The notes below the pieces were generated by a model. That model searched no databases. It was given only the letters and a program-made list of their open reading frames with translations, and was not told the DNA's origin. Shown here piece after piece: positions 16,274-24,688 of a DNA stretch of 43,323 nucleotides (within the stretch, counting starts at the first letter, position 1; each line of letters begins with the position of its first letter). The translations under genes and the position numbers were made by a program. Origin of the DNA: Salinivirgaceae bacterium (GTDB taxonomy: Bacteria > Bacteroidota > Bacteroidia > Bacteroidales > SZUA-534); contig JAGCNL010000049.1 in assembly GCA_017645945.1 (NCBI GenBank), positions 1 to 43,323 on the forward strand. Reading direction: 5' to 3'.

Positions 16274-17221
16274 TTACGAGTTTTTCCAGCTTACTCGGAA
16301 CTGATTGCCGATGATTTCACGAACCTTTGCAACAACTTCAGCATCAGCTGGTTCCTTTATAAAATCGATGTTTTTCAACACGTTTTGCGGATTGGTTGTC
16401 GAGAACAGGTTCGATGCAATGCGACTGTTGCCGAGACTGTACTGCATTGCAAGTTTCTCTATTGGGTAACCGATTGAATTGCAATACTTTGCCGCCTCAG
16501 CGCAAACATCGCGTAACGCTTGAGGTGCAGGGTGCCAGTCAGGTGCACCGCGCATTGTCAAAAGCCCCATCGACAGCGGACTCGCATTGATGACACCTAT
16601 GCCGCGGCTTTCGAAAAAGTCAAGAAAATCAACAAGTTTGTCATCGCATAGACAGTAGTGACAGAAGTTCAGAACGCTCTCAACTGTGCCTTCGGGCGAG
16701 TGCTCGACAACCCATTTCAGATTCTCAAGTTGCAAATCAGTAATGCCAACGTGCCCCACAACGCCCTTCTCGCGAAGCTCGACAAGAGCAGGAAGTGTCT
16801 CGTCCACAATCTTTTGCAGACCACCAGGCATAGCCGCCTGAAACTCAATATCGTGCACATTGATTATGTCAATATAATCAACATTGAGCCGCTCCATACT
16901 CTCGAAAACGCTGTCGTGAGCGCGTTTTGCGGAATAATCCCAAGTGTTCACGCCATCCTTGCCGTAACGTCCCACCTTTGTAGAAAGTATGAATTTGTCG
17001 CGAGGAATCTCTTTAAGTGCCTTACCCAGAACCATTTCCGCCTGCAGGTGGCCGTAATAGGGCGACACATCGATAAAGTTAATACCATTCTCAACCGCGG
17101 TGTGTACTGCTTGAATGCCGTCGGATTCCTTCAATGAATGGAAAACGCCGCCCAAACTCGACGCGCCAAAGCCCAAAGCCGACAACTTCAGGCCCGTTTT
17201 TCCAAGATTTCTCAACTCCAT
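16274..17221 (-). CDS. Aldo/keto reductase, L-galactose (L-fucose) 1-dehydrogenase candidate
   Basis: A 315-residue AKR barrel with the catalytic tetrad visible as Asp51, Tyr56 (DVSPYYG), Lys82 (STKVGRYG) and His123 (NVHDIEF). The sequence resembles plant and bacterial L-galactose/aldose 1-dehydrogenases, which oxidise the sugar at C1 to a lactone with NAD(P)+. It overlaps the upstream Zn-dehydrogenase gene by 10 bp. With the neighbouring lactonase, dehydrogenase, UxaB and UxaA it completes a path from L-galactose to 2-keto-3-deoxygluconate, as described for Bacteroides vulgatus. L-fucose is an alternative substrate. Confidence 0.8.
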   Translation of the reverse strand: MELRNLGKTGLKLSALGFGASSLGGVFHSLKESDGIQAVHTAVENGINFIDVSPYYGHLQAEMVLGKALKEIPRDKFILSTKVGRYGKDGVNTWDYSAKRAHDSVFESMERLNVDYIDIINVHDIEFQAAMPGGLQKIVDETLPALVELREKGVVGHVGITDLQLENLKWVVEHSPEGTVESVLNFCHYCLCDDKLVDFLDFFESRGIGVINASPLSMGLLTMRGAPDWHPAPQALRDVCAEAAKYCNSIGYPIEKLAMQYSLGNSRIASNLFSTTNPQNVLKNIDFIKEPADAEVVAKVREIIGNQFRVSWKNS

Positions 17222-18204
17222 TTTACAAGTATTCTAAAGATTTTACCTGGTACTTCTGACCACGTTTTCAGCGCTTCGTCGGCTTGCTGCGGCTCGATTA
17301 TGCGGCTGATAAATTTCTCGACAGGTGCACCCGAATTTGTCAGATATTTAATAACCGCCTCAAAATCAGACGGATTAGCATTGCGCGAGCCCATTATGTC
17401 GAGTTCTTTCTTCACGAACAGACTGGTTGTCAGCGCAATATCGGCTTTGGCATAGCCTATGCAGACAATGCGCCCCGTGAAGGCCACTTTGTTAACCGCC
17501 AGCTGATAGGTTGGCGCGGCGCCAACGGCCTCAATCACAACGTCGGGCGACGGCAGATTCCATTCGGTAGCGGTGTTGTAAGTGTAGGTTGCGCCAAGTT
17601 GACGGGCCAGTGCGAGTTTCTCATCGTCAATGTCGGCGGCAATGACGGTTGCGCCGCGCATCACGGCACGCACCACAGCACCCAGACCGACCATTCCGCA
17701 GCCGATTACCATAACTATGTCAGTATCAGTCACTCTGCCACGGTCAACTGCATGAAAACCAACACTCATCGGCTCAATCAAAGCCGCATCGCGCAGCGAA
17801 ACCGAGCCGCAAGGAATAATTTTTTGCCACGGAAGGCTGATAAATTCCTGCATTGCGCCATTGCGCTGAACGCCAAGCGTCTCGTTGTTCTCACAAGCGT
17901 TCACACGACCACGGCGGCACGACGCACAATGTCCGCAGTTGGTGTATGGATTGACGGTAACAGTCTGTCCTACAGTAAGTCCCGACGGAACACCACTGCC
18001 AATTTCAACAACAGTCGCGCCGATTTCGTGTCCGGGGATGCGCGGAAATGTAACCATAGTGTTGCCACCGCGATATGTGTTAAGGTCAGAGCCACAAAAA
18101 CCCACGTAGCCGAGTTTCAGCAGCACCTCGCCCGATTTCAGCACTGGTTTGTCGCAGTCAACAATCTCCGCCAAACCAGTTTTAGTAATTTGAATTGCTT
18201 TCAT
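17212..18204 (-). CDS. Zinc-dependent alcohol dehydrogenase, L-galactonate 5-dehydrogenase candidate
   Basis: A 330-residue medium-chain dehydrogenase. Catalytic zinc ligands are Cys37 (GFCGSD) and His59-Glu60 (PGHEIG). The structural zinc site is CGHCASCRRGRVNAC (residues 90-104). The NAD fold contains VIGCGMVGLGAV. In this operon the expected reaction is L-galactonate to D-tagaturonate, which UxaB then reduces. It starts 20 bp after the lactonase stop. Related enzymes act on sorbitol, threonine and L-idonate, so substrate assignment rests on context. Confidence 0.8.
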   Translation of the reverse strand: MKAIQITKTGLAEIVDCDKPVLKSGEVLLKLGYVGFCGSDLNTYRGGNTMVTFPRIPGHEIGATVVEIGSGVPSGLTVGQTVTVNPYTNCGHCASCRRGRVNACENNETLGVQRNGAMQEFISLPWQKIIPCGSVSLRDAALIEPMSVGFHAVDRGRVTDTDIVMVIGCGMVGLGAVVRAVMRGATVIAADIDDEKLALARQLGATYTYNTATEWNLPSPDVVIEAVGAAPTYQLAVNKVAFTGRIVCIGYAKADIALTTSLFVKKELDIMGSRNANPSDFEAVIKYLTNSGAPVEKFISRIIEPQQADEALKTWSEVPGKIFRILVKWS

Positions 18205-18223
18205 TTGTTTGATATTTAATGTG

Positions 18224-19159
18224 TTACTCTGACATATTCTTTATGTATGGCAACTCTGGCAGATTTTTGAAACCATAGAATCTGATAGCGTTTTCGCCAA
18301 GGAATGACGCCTTTTCGGATTGAGTCAAATCGTTGGTTTTCAGAATGAAATCATACGACATCCGATAGGTTATTGCACAAATGGTGCGGGGATAGTCACT
18401 GCCCCACATCAGTTTGTCAATGCCGACCAAGTCAGCCGCCTCACGAATGGCTCTCACTGCTAACGGGAACGGATAGAACTCGCTGTTATACAACCATGTA
18501 ATTCCACCCGACTCAATGAATACATTATTGTTTCTTGCCAGAAGAATCTGATTTTTCCAATTATTGGTTGTCGCAAGTCCGAAGTGACCAATGGCGATTC
18601 TCAAGTTCGGACATTCTGTTATAAGTTGCTGAAATTCTGCAACCTGTCTTCCGTTATCGGCAAGGCACATCGAGAAAATCATTTTGTTGGCTTCCATAAA
18701 CTTCATCGCTGGCAGCAAGTCGGCCATTGGACGGCGCACACGGTGCCCAGGAATCGCAATTCCTTTAAAACCACGAGAATACAAAGTCTTGACATCGTTC
18801 AAAATATCATCGGCAGTAATCAGTTTTTCGGCTTCGGCCGATTCCAGACCAAGCCGCGGCATTCCGCAGACGAAAAATCTGTCGGGATATTTTTGCGCCA
18901 CTTCAGCAAGATAATCGTTTTGGCAACCGTCGATAACTTCCTGAACCACAACGGCTCCGCCAACCTGCGCATAGTCCATATTGGCAATGAAAACTTCGGC
19001 GGTGTTGCGCCCGTCGGCCATAAACGGCGGCAGCATCTGACGTTCACCGTCGAAAAACATCGAGCGGCCACGGGTGGTGGTGTAAATCCGCAGCCCGTCA
19101 ACCACGGTGTCTTGTTTCAGCCAAAGGTGGCAATGTGCATCTATTATGTTCATAATCAT
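18224..19159 (-). CDS. Amidohydrolase-family sugar lactonase (L-galactono/L-fucono-lactonase candidate)
   Basis: A 311-residue metal-dependent hydrolase of the COG3618/PF04909 type. DAHCHLW holds the first metal-binding HxH (His9, His11), IGHFG a later His, and MWGSDYPRT the C-terminal Asp. It would open the 1,5- or 1,4-lactone formed by the aldo/keto reductase. The start at 19159 overlaps the tfoX-like stop by 4 bp (ATGA), which supports it over a second ATG two codons later. Confidence 0.85.
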   Translation of the reverse strand: MIMNIIDAHCHLWLKQDTVVDGLRIYTTTRGRSMFFDGERQMLPPFMADGRNTAEVFIANMDYAQVGGAVVVQEVIDGCQNDYLAEVAQKYPDRFFVCGMPRLGLESAEAEKLITADDILNDVKTLYSRGFKGIAIPGHRVRRPMADLLPAMKFMEANKMIFSMCLADNGRQVAEFQQLITECPNLRIAIGHFGLATTNNWKNQILLARNNNVFIESGGITWLYNSEFYPFPLAVRAIREAADLVGIDKLMWGSDYPRTICAITYRMSYDFILKTNDLTQSEKASFLGENAIRFYGFKNLPELPYIKNMSE

Positions 19160-19476
19160 TTCTTTTTCTTCGGTTTCACTTCGGGCAGTTCATCATACAT
19201 CTGCCTAACAAGATTGCAGAAAGCATCGCTATTATCAACTATATCGGTGATAATCATTGGTTTGGCGCCAACGTATGGTTCGGCATAGCGGACATCGGAA
19301 ATGAGCCTCAACGCTGCGGGTATAGGCTTGATTAGCAAGCGGTTATCGTATATTCCGCCAAAAATTCGGCCATTGTAATACAGAATGTACTCTCCCATCA
19401 TTGCGCGGAAAGTCACACCATCGAGTGCCGAAAGTTGGTCAAGCACATAATCCAAAAAGTTCTTATCTGATGCCAT
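19156..19476 (-). CDS. TfoX N-terminal domain protein
   Basis: A 106-residue protein with the TfoX-N fold: VTFRAMMGEYILYYNGRIFGGIYDNRLLIK (about residues 20-49) is the family core. The C-terminus is a lysine tail (PEVKPKKKK). TfoX/Sxy N-terminal domains occur in competence regulators of gamma-proteobacteria, but stand-alone forms in Bacteroidetes have no established role. It is embedded in the L-galactose operon and coupled to the lactonase by a 4-bp overlap. No DNA-binding motif is seen. Confidence 0.85.
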   Translation of the reverse strand: MASDKNFLDYVLDQLSALDGVTFRAMMGEYILYYNGRIFGGIYDNRLLIKPIPAALRLISDVRYAEPYVGAKPMIITDIVDNSDAFCNLVRQMYDELPEVKPKKKK

Positions 19477-19558
19477 ATTCTTTTTGTGTCCGCCTTGCGG
19501 CGATATATTTTCAAATTGTCAATACTCTATAAAATTCTTTATATCAATATATTAGTCC

Positions 19559-21052
19559 TCACAACGTTACCCCAGTTTTGAAAATGGCAGTTTCCCTATA
19601 ATTATTCTTCTCGCTGTTCACTTGATTGCCGTTCAAAACGCCAGTCAGGAATTCGACAAAGCGCGGCAAAACCTTCTCAATTGATTCATTTTCAGCAATT
19701 ACACCTGCATTAAAGTCAATCCAATTCGGTTTTGCGGCAAAGAGCGGTGTGTTGGTCGATATTTTCAATGTCGGCACAAATGTCCCGAATGGCGTTCCTC
19801 GTCCAGTGGTGAAAAGCACTATCTGACAGCCACTTGCGGCCAGAGCAGTGCTTGCCACAAGGTCGTTGCCAGGTGCGCTCAAAAGGTTCAGGCCGCGGCG
19901 CTCAATGCGGTCGCCGTACGCAAGCACATCGCGGACAATGCTTTTGCCGCATTTCTGCGTGCAGCCGAGCGATTTTTCCTCGAGCGTCGAAATGCCCCCA
20001 GCCTTGTTCCCCGGCGACGGATTCTCGTAAACGGGCTGATTGTTGGCAATGAAATATTGCTTGAAATTGTTTATCAATGAGACAGTTTTGTCGAAAACCT
20101 CGCGACTCTCGCAGCGATTCATCAGTATGGTTTCGGCGCCAAACATTTCCGGCACTTCGGTCAAGACGGTTGTTCCGCCCTGCGCCACCAGCCAGTCACT
20201 GAACAAGCCAAGTAACGGATTGGCCGTTATGCCCGACAGTCCGTCGGACCCGCCGCATTTCAAGCCGACACGCAATTCTGACATCGGCACCTGTGTGCGC
20301 TCATCGTGTGAGCAAACCGCAAAAATCGAACGCAAAAGTTCAAGTCCATACTCAACTTCGTCGCCATCAACTTTCTGTGCCTCAAACATTTTTACACGCG
20401 ATTCATCGACATTGCCAACGAGTTCGCTGAAAGCCGAGAGTTGGTTGTTCTCGCAGCCCAAACCAACAACCAGCACACCGCCCGCATTTGGGTGATGCAC
20501 CATATCGCGTAGGATTTTGCGCGTGTTCTCGTGGTCACAGCCGAGTTGCGAACAGCCGTAATTATGTGGGAATGCGACAATTGCGTCAACGTTACCCATC
20601 CGCCCTGCCACTTCGGCCGAGAAGCGTTCGGCAATTTTCTGTGCAATTCCATTCACGCAACCAACCGTCGGAACTATCCAAATCTGATTGCGAATGCCCA
20701 CCAACCCCGATTTCCGTCGGAAACCGTTGAAAGTCAGTTTTTCAGCCGCATCTGCAATTTCTTCAAGTTTTGGCGAATAAGTGTATTCCGACACTCCTTC
20801 AAGATTGGTTTTCAAAATATTATGGTCGATATGGCGGCCAACACAAACGGCTTGCGTCACGTGACCGATTGGGAATCCGTATTTTATCACGTTTTCGCCT
20901 TGAGCGAGATTTTTGAGCGAAAATTTATGACCAGCCGGAATATTGTCGGCAAGGGTGATTCCGCCGCAAAGCGGAATGGTGGTTCCTGCCGCCATCGGCT
21001 GTAGCGCAACCGCCACATTATCAGCCTGATTTATTTGAATATATTGTGCCAT
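19559..21052 (-). CDS. uxaA: Altronate dehydratase (UxaA family)
   Basis: A 497-residue enzyme. The N-terminal SAF domain (about residues 1-95, ending GHVTQAV) precedes the D-galactarate/altronate dehydratase domain with the histidine- and cysteine-rich stretches FPHNYGCSQLGCDHENT and GLGCENNQ. LKCGGSDGLSGITANP and a Cys pair in LGCTQKCGKS are further family segments. It dehydrates D-altronate to 2-keto-3-deoxygluconate, using iron or manganese in characterised homologues. It begins 3 bp after uxaB, so the pair is tightly coupled. Confidence 0.93.
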   Translation of the reverse strand: MAQYIQINQADNVAVALQPMAAGTTIPLCGGITLADNIPAGHKFSLKNLAQGENVIKYGFPIGHVTQAVCVGRHIDHNILKTNLEGVSEYTYSPKLEEIADAAEKLTFNGFRRKSGLVGIRNQIWIVPTVGCVNGIAQKIAERFSAEVAGRMGNVDAIVAFPHNYGCSQLGCDHENTRKILRDMVHHPNAGGVLVVGLGCENNQLSAFSELVGNVDESRVKMFEAQKVDGDEVEYGLELLRSIFAVCSHDERTQVPMSELRVGLKCGGSDGLSGITANPLLGLFSDWLVAQGGTTVLTEVPEMFGAETILMNRCESREVFDKTVSLINNFKQYFIANNQPVYENPSPGNKAGGISTLEEKSLGCTQKCGKSIVRDVLAYGDRIERRGLNLLSAPGNDLVASTALAASGCQIVLFTTGRGTPFGTFVPTLKISTNTPLFAAKPNWIDFNAGVIAENESIEKVLPRFVEFLTGVLNGNQVNSEKNNYRETAIFKTGVTL

Positions 21053-21055
21053 AGC

Positions 21056-22495
21056 CTACAAAACCGATTTTACAGCCTCTCGCATACCCGACTTCTGAAT
21101 CAACTCCAAATAGTTGGTTAGCAAGTCGGTAAGTCCGGGAATAAGATTCAGGTCCTCGCCCCAAATCAACTCTTTAGCGCCGAGAACGCTTTTCGCAACT
21201 TCGGCACAATTGCCTGTTGCCCAAAGCGTTTTGAGCAAACTCAATATTTCGGGGGCATCGTTTGGCACAATTTCGTCAGTGCCACGGCGACCGCCTTTAT
21301 AATAGGTGCAAATGGCCGCAAGCCCAAGCACAATGCACTTCGGAAGTTGTCCTTTGCGTTCCAGATATGTCTTCAAGCCAGGCAAGTCGCGCGTCTTGAA
21401 TTTCGGGAACGAGTTGAGCATAATGCTTGTAACATAGTGTTTTACAAACGGATTATTGAAACGGTCTTTTACATCAAGCGCAAATTTTCGCAGTTCGTCT
21501 TCGGGAAGATTCAGTGTGGGAAGAAGTTCCTCAAACATCACTTTATCAACAAATTGGCCCACAAGTTCGTCGCTGCAGCATTCGCGCACAGTATTGAGTC
21601 CGCTCAAATAGCCTACAGGCGAAAGCACAGTGTGCGGTCCATTCAAGAGCGTCACCTTGCGCTCGTGGTACGGCGCCTCCGACGGCACAAAATGTACGTG
21701 CAGACCAGCCTTGTCGGCAGGGAACTCGTCAGAAAGCGATTCGGGCGCTTCAATCACCCAAAGGTGGAAAACTTCGCCAACAACCAACTGCTTGTCATCG
21801 AACCCGATACGCTGCAAAATGGCATCGGCGTTGTCCTTCGGATAGCCTGGTACAATGCGGTCGACCAGCGTGTTGTAAACCGCGCACGCCTCATCGAACC
21901 ACTTTTTAAACTCACTGCCAAGATTCCAATGGTTAATATACTGATTGATACATTCGGTTAAATGCTTGCCGTTATGAAAGATAAGTTCGCACGGCAGAAT
22001 AATGAAGCCTTTCGAGACATCGCCCTTGAAAAACTCGAAACGGTGATACAGCAACTGTACAAGTTTGCCCGGATACGAGAGCGCAGGCTTATCAGTGAAC
22101 TTGCACGCAGGGTCGAAGGCGATTCCGGCCTCGGTGGTGTTCGAAATGATGAACCGCATTTCGGGCTGCTCGGCCAGTTTCAGGTAGGCATCGAAATCTT
22201 TGTACGGGTCAATGCCTCGGCTCACAACGTCAATCAAATCAATGGTGTCAACCGTTTTGCCGCCGTCAAGTCCTTGAAGGTTAAGATGATAAAGACCGTC
22301 TTGAGCGTTGAGCATCTCAACTTTTCCGCCCGCTCTCGGCTGAACCACCACCACCGACGCGTTGAAATCGGTCTTCTGATTGGTTTTCCAGATAATCCAA
22401 TCCGCGAAAGCGCGCAAAAAGTTGCCCTCGCCAAACTGAATCACTTTTTCGGTGTAGTTTTTGACGCTCGCGGTCTCTCTATTCAGTTGTTTCAT
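21056..22495 (-). CDS. uxaB: Tagaturonate reductase / altronate oxidoreductase
   Basis: A 479-residue member of the mannitol dehydrogenase-like long-chain family. VIQFGEGNFLRAFADWI (from residue 18) is the nucleotide-binding start. LLNGPHTVLSPVGYLSGL and the FKTRDLPGLKTYLERKG segment are typical of UxaB. It reduces D-tagaturonate to D-altronate with NADH. I chose the ATG at 22495 (MKQLNRE); a longer frame to 22531 adds 12 residues not expected in the family. It is first in the operon. Confidence 0.93.
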   Translation of the reverse strand: MKQLNRETASVKNYTEKVIQFGEGNFLRAFADWIIWKTNQKTDFNASVVVVQPRAGGKVEMLNAQDGLYHLNLQGLDGGKTVDTIDLIDVVSRGIDPYKDFDAYLKLAEQPEMRFIISNTTEAGIAFDPACKFTDKPALSYPGKLVQLLYHRFEFFKGDVSKGFIILPCELIFHNGKHLTECINQYINHWNLGSEFKKWFDEACAVYNTLVDRIVPGYPKDNADAILQRIGFDDKQLVVGEVFHLWVIEAPESLSDEFPADKAGLHVHFVPSEAPYHERKVTLLNGPHTVLSPVGYLSGLNTVRECCSDELVGQFVDKVMFEELLPTLNLPEDELRKFALDVKDRFNNPFVKHYVTSIMLNSFPKFKTRDLPGLKTYLERKGQLPKCIVLGLAAICTYYKGGRRGTDEIVPNDAPEILSLLKTLWATGNCAEVAKSVLGAKELIWGEDLNLIPGLTDLLTNYLELIQKSGMREAVKSVL

Positions 22496-22518
22496 TTCGT
22501 TCCCGATTATGTGTTTAT

Positions 22519-22526
22519 CAAAATTA
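22519..22526 (-). promoter_or_regulatory. Putative -7 box of the uxaB operon
   Basis: The minus strand reads TAATTTTG (TAnnTTTG), 23 bp before the preferred uxaB start. Its position upstream of 22495 supports the shorter start. A -33 candidate (TTTTCG, about 22543-22548) is poor. Confidence 0.4.
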
Positions 22527-22646
22527 TACAAATATCGCTAACGAAAACGAGTTAAAAAAGTATTTTTTACTTTTAAAGACATTTTTTTAATGCCATCCAA
22601 AATCGATTATTTACCCGCAAATGTTTACCAATAAATAAACGAATTT

Positions 22647-22654
22647 TACATTTG
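22647..22654 (+). promoter_or_regulatory. -7 box of the LtaS-like gene
   Basis: TACATTTG, identical to the tRNA-Pro -7 box and followed by GCA as there, 57 bp before the start codon. A partial -33 (TGTTT, 22622-22626) lies 20 bp upstream. Confidence 0.5.
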
Positions 22655-22711
22655 CATGAGAATTGACGATTCAATGATACACCATCGTCAAAGCGAGAAT
22701 TTTACATTGAA

Positions 22712-24646
22712 ATGCCAGTAAAACAGATAATTAAACATCCAATAGCGCAATATGCGGTTAACTACAGCCTCGCATTTGCAGTTTTTTTCTTGTGCCGCGT
22801 GATTTTCGTTGCGGCCAACCAGGCTTTCTACAATGAAATCGAACTGTCTCATTATCTGACACTTTTCAGCGGTGGCATAAAATACGACTTTGCGGCCCTT
22901 TTTTATCTCACTTTCCCCTGCCTGATTATGATGATTCTGCCGTTCAAATTCGTCTTCAACGAACGGTATCGGAAAGTGGTTAAATATCTGTTTATCATAC
23001 CTGTTTCATTAGGAATTGCAGCAAACATTTTCGATTCGGCATTCTTCCCGTTCAACTCTCGCCGAACCAATTTCTCGTTCTTTCACGAGTTTGCGAACGA
23101 GAACAATCTGGCAGGAATATTTTTCGGCGGACTCATCGACTACTGGTATCTGACCATTGCCGCAGCAGCCTTGATTTTTGCAGTCGTCAAATTGTATTAC
23201 AATCCCAAAATCGAGTCAACTGATTTTACCACAAAAAGATACAGTCTGAAAACATTGCCTGCTACGCTGTTCTGCATCTACCTTTTTATGGCAGGAATCC
23301 GCGGCTCGTTCTTTATCGACAACGACCACCGACCGATGAACATGAACAACGCCAACGAGTACATCAAAAAGAGCAACGAGTCGGCCATCGTCCTCAACAC
23401 CCCGTACTGCATCTTCCGCACAATCGGCAAAATATCGTTCTCAAATCCTGAGTATTTCCCGCAAGACGAGATGGAGAAAATCTATTCACCCGTCCACAAT
23501 CCTCAACCTGAAGGCGAGTTCAAAAACATGAACGTTGTGATTCTAATTCTGGAGAGTTTCGGCAAGGAGTATTCCGGTTTTTTCAACGGCAACAAGGGCT
23601 ACACTCCGTTTTTGGATTCGCTTTATAATGAAGGACTTACATTCAACCATTCTTTTGCAACCGGACGGAAATCGATTGACGCTATGCCGTCGATTCTGGC
23701 GGGCATACCCTACCTCACCGACCACTTTTTCATGGGAATGTACTCAAACAACAAAGTGAACAGCATTGCATCGCTCCTTAAGCAAAAAGGCTATTATTCA
23801 GCATTTTACCACGGAGCGCCAAACGGAAGCATGGGATTTCTGCATTTTTCGCGCCTGGCTGGCTTTAATGACTATTACGGCATGACTGAATATTGTAACG
23901 ATTCGAGTTTCAATGCGATGGACGATTTCGACGGCCACTGGGCAATATGGGACGAGGAGTTTTTGCAATACTACGCCAAAAGCATGGGCGAGATTCCCCA
24001 ACCATTTGTAACAGCTTGTTTTTCAGCCTCGTCACACAGTCCGTTCCGCATTCCCGAAAGGTATAAGGAACAATTCAAAGAAGGTCCGCAACCAATAACA
24101 AAGTGCATTCAATACACCGACAATGCCATCAGGTTGTTTTTCAACAAGATGAAGCAGTATCCGTGGTTCAAAAACACGCTTTTTGTCATTACTGCAGACC
24201 ATACAAACCAAAATTTAAGCCGCGAGTACGTCACTGACCGCAACGTTTTCAAAGTGCCTATTCTGTTCTATCACGAAGGCGGCATCAAAAACGTTTCTGA
24301 AAAAATGTTCGGCCAGACCGACATCATGCCGACCGTTTTGGACTATTTGAACTTTGACAAGCCTTACATCGCTTTCGGCAATTCATATTTTGATGCCTCA
24401 GACACAACCGGTTACGTTGTTAATTTCAGCGAGCCTCTCTACCAGATTGAAATGGACGGATTGTTTCTCCAATTCGACGGACACAAGGAAACCGGATTAT
24501 TCCGTCCCGCCACCGATGTGATGCTGAAAAAGAATCTCAAAGGGCGCTATCCCCAACAGGAAGAGAAAATGCTGAATTTGTTAAAAGCCGAAATCCAGCA
24601 ATATCACATTCGAATGATTGACAACAATTTAACCATAAAAGATTGA
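22712..24646 (+). CDS. LTA synthase / phosphoglycerol transferase family membrane protein
   Basis: A 644-residue protein with about five membrane segments in residues 15-205 and a periplasmic alkaline-phosphatase-fold (sulfatase PF00884) domain from about 273. Metal-site residues include Glu281 (ILILESFGKE), the likely nucleophile Ser321 in ATGRKSIDAMPS, and Asp-His in ITADHTNQN. Family members transfer phosphoglycerol or phosphoethanolamine from phospholipids to glycans or lipids. Gram-negative members modify surface or periplasmic glycans, which fits the neighbouring glycosyltransferases. The acceptor is unknown. The gene is followed after 42 bp by a second protein of the same fold. Confidence 0.85.
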   Translation: MPVKQIIKHPIAQYAVNYSLAFAVFFLCRVIFVAANQAFYNEIELSHYLTLFSGGIKYDFAALFYLTFPCLIMMILPFKFVFNERYRKVVKYLFIIPVSLGIAANIFDSAFFPFNSRRTNFSFFHEFANENNLAGIFFGGLIDYWYLTIAAAALIFAVVKLYYNPKIESTDFTTKRYSLKTLPATLFCIYLFMAGIRGSFFIDNDHRPMNMNNANEYIKKSNESAIVLNTPYCIFRTIGKISFSNPEYFPQDEMEKIYSPVHNPQPEGEFKNMNVVILILESFGKEYSGFFNGNKGYTPFLDSLYNEGLTFNHSFATGRKSIDAMPSILAGIPYLTDHFFMGMYSNNKVNSIASLLKQKGYYSAFYHGAPNGSMGFLHFSRLAGFNDYYGMTEYCNDSSFNAMDDFDGHWAIWDEEFLQYYAKSMGEIPQPFVTACFSASSHSPFRIPERYKEQFKEGPQPITKCIQYTDNAIRLFFNKMKQYPWFKNTLFVITADHTNQNLSREYVTDRNVFKVPILFYHEGGIKNVSEKMFGQTDIMPTVLDYLNFDKPYIAFGNSYFDASDTTGYVVNFSEPLYQIEMDGLFLQFDGHKETGLFRPATDVMLKKNLKGRYPQQEEKMLNLLKAEIQQYHIRMIDNNLTIKD

Positions 24647-24688
24647 ATCCTGGCAGAATGGTTTTGACAAAACCGGAAAGGAAAAACA

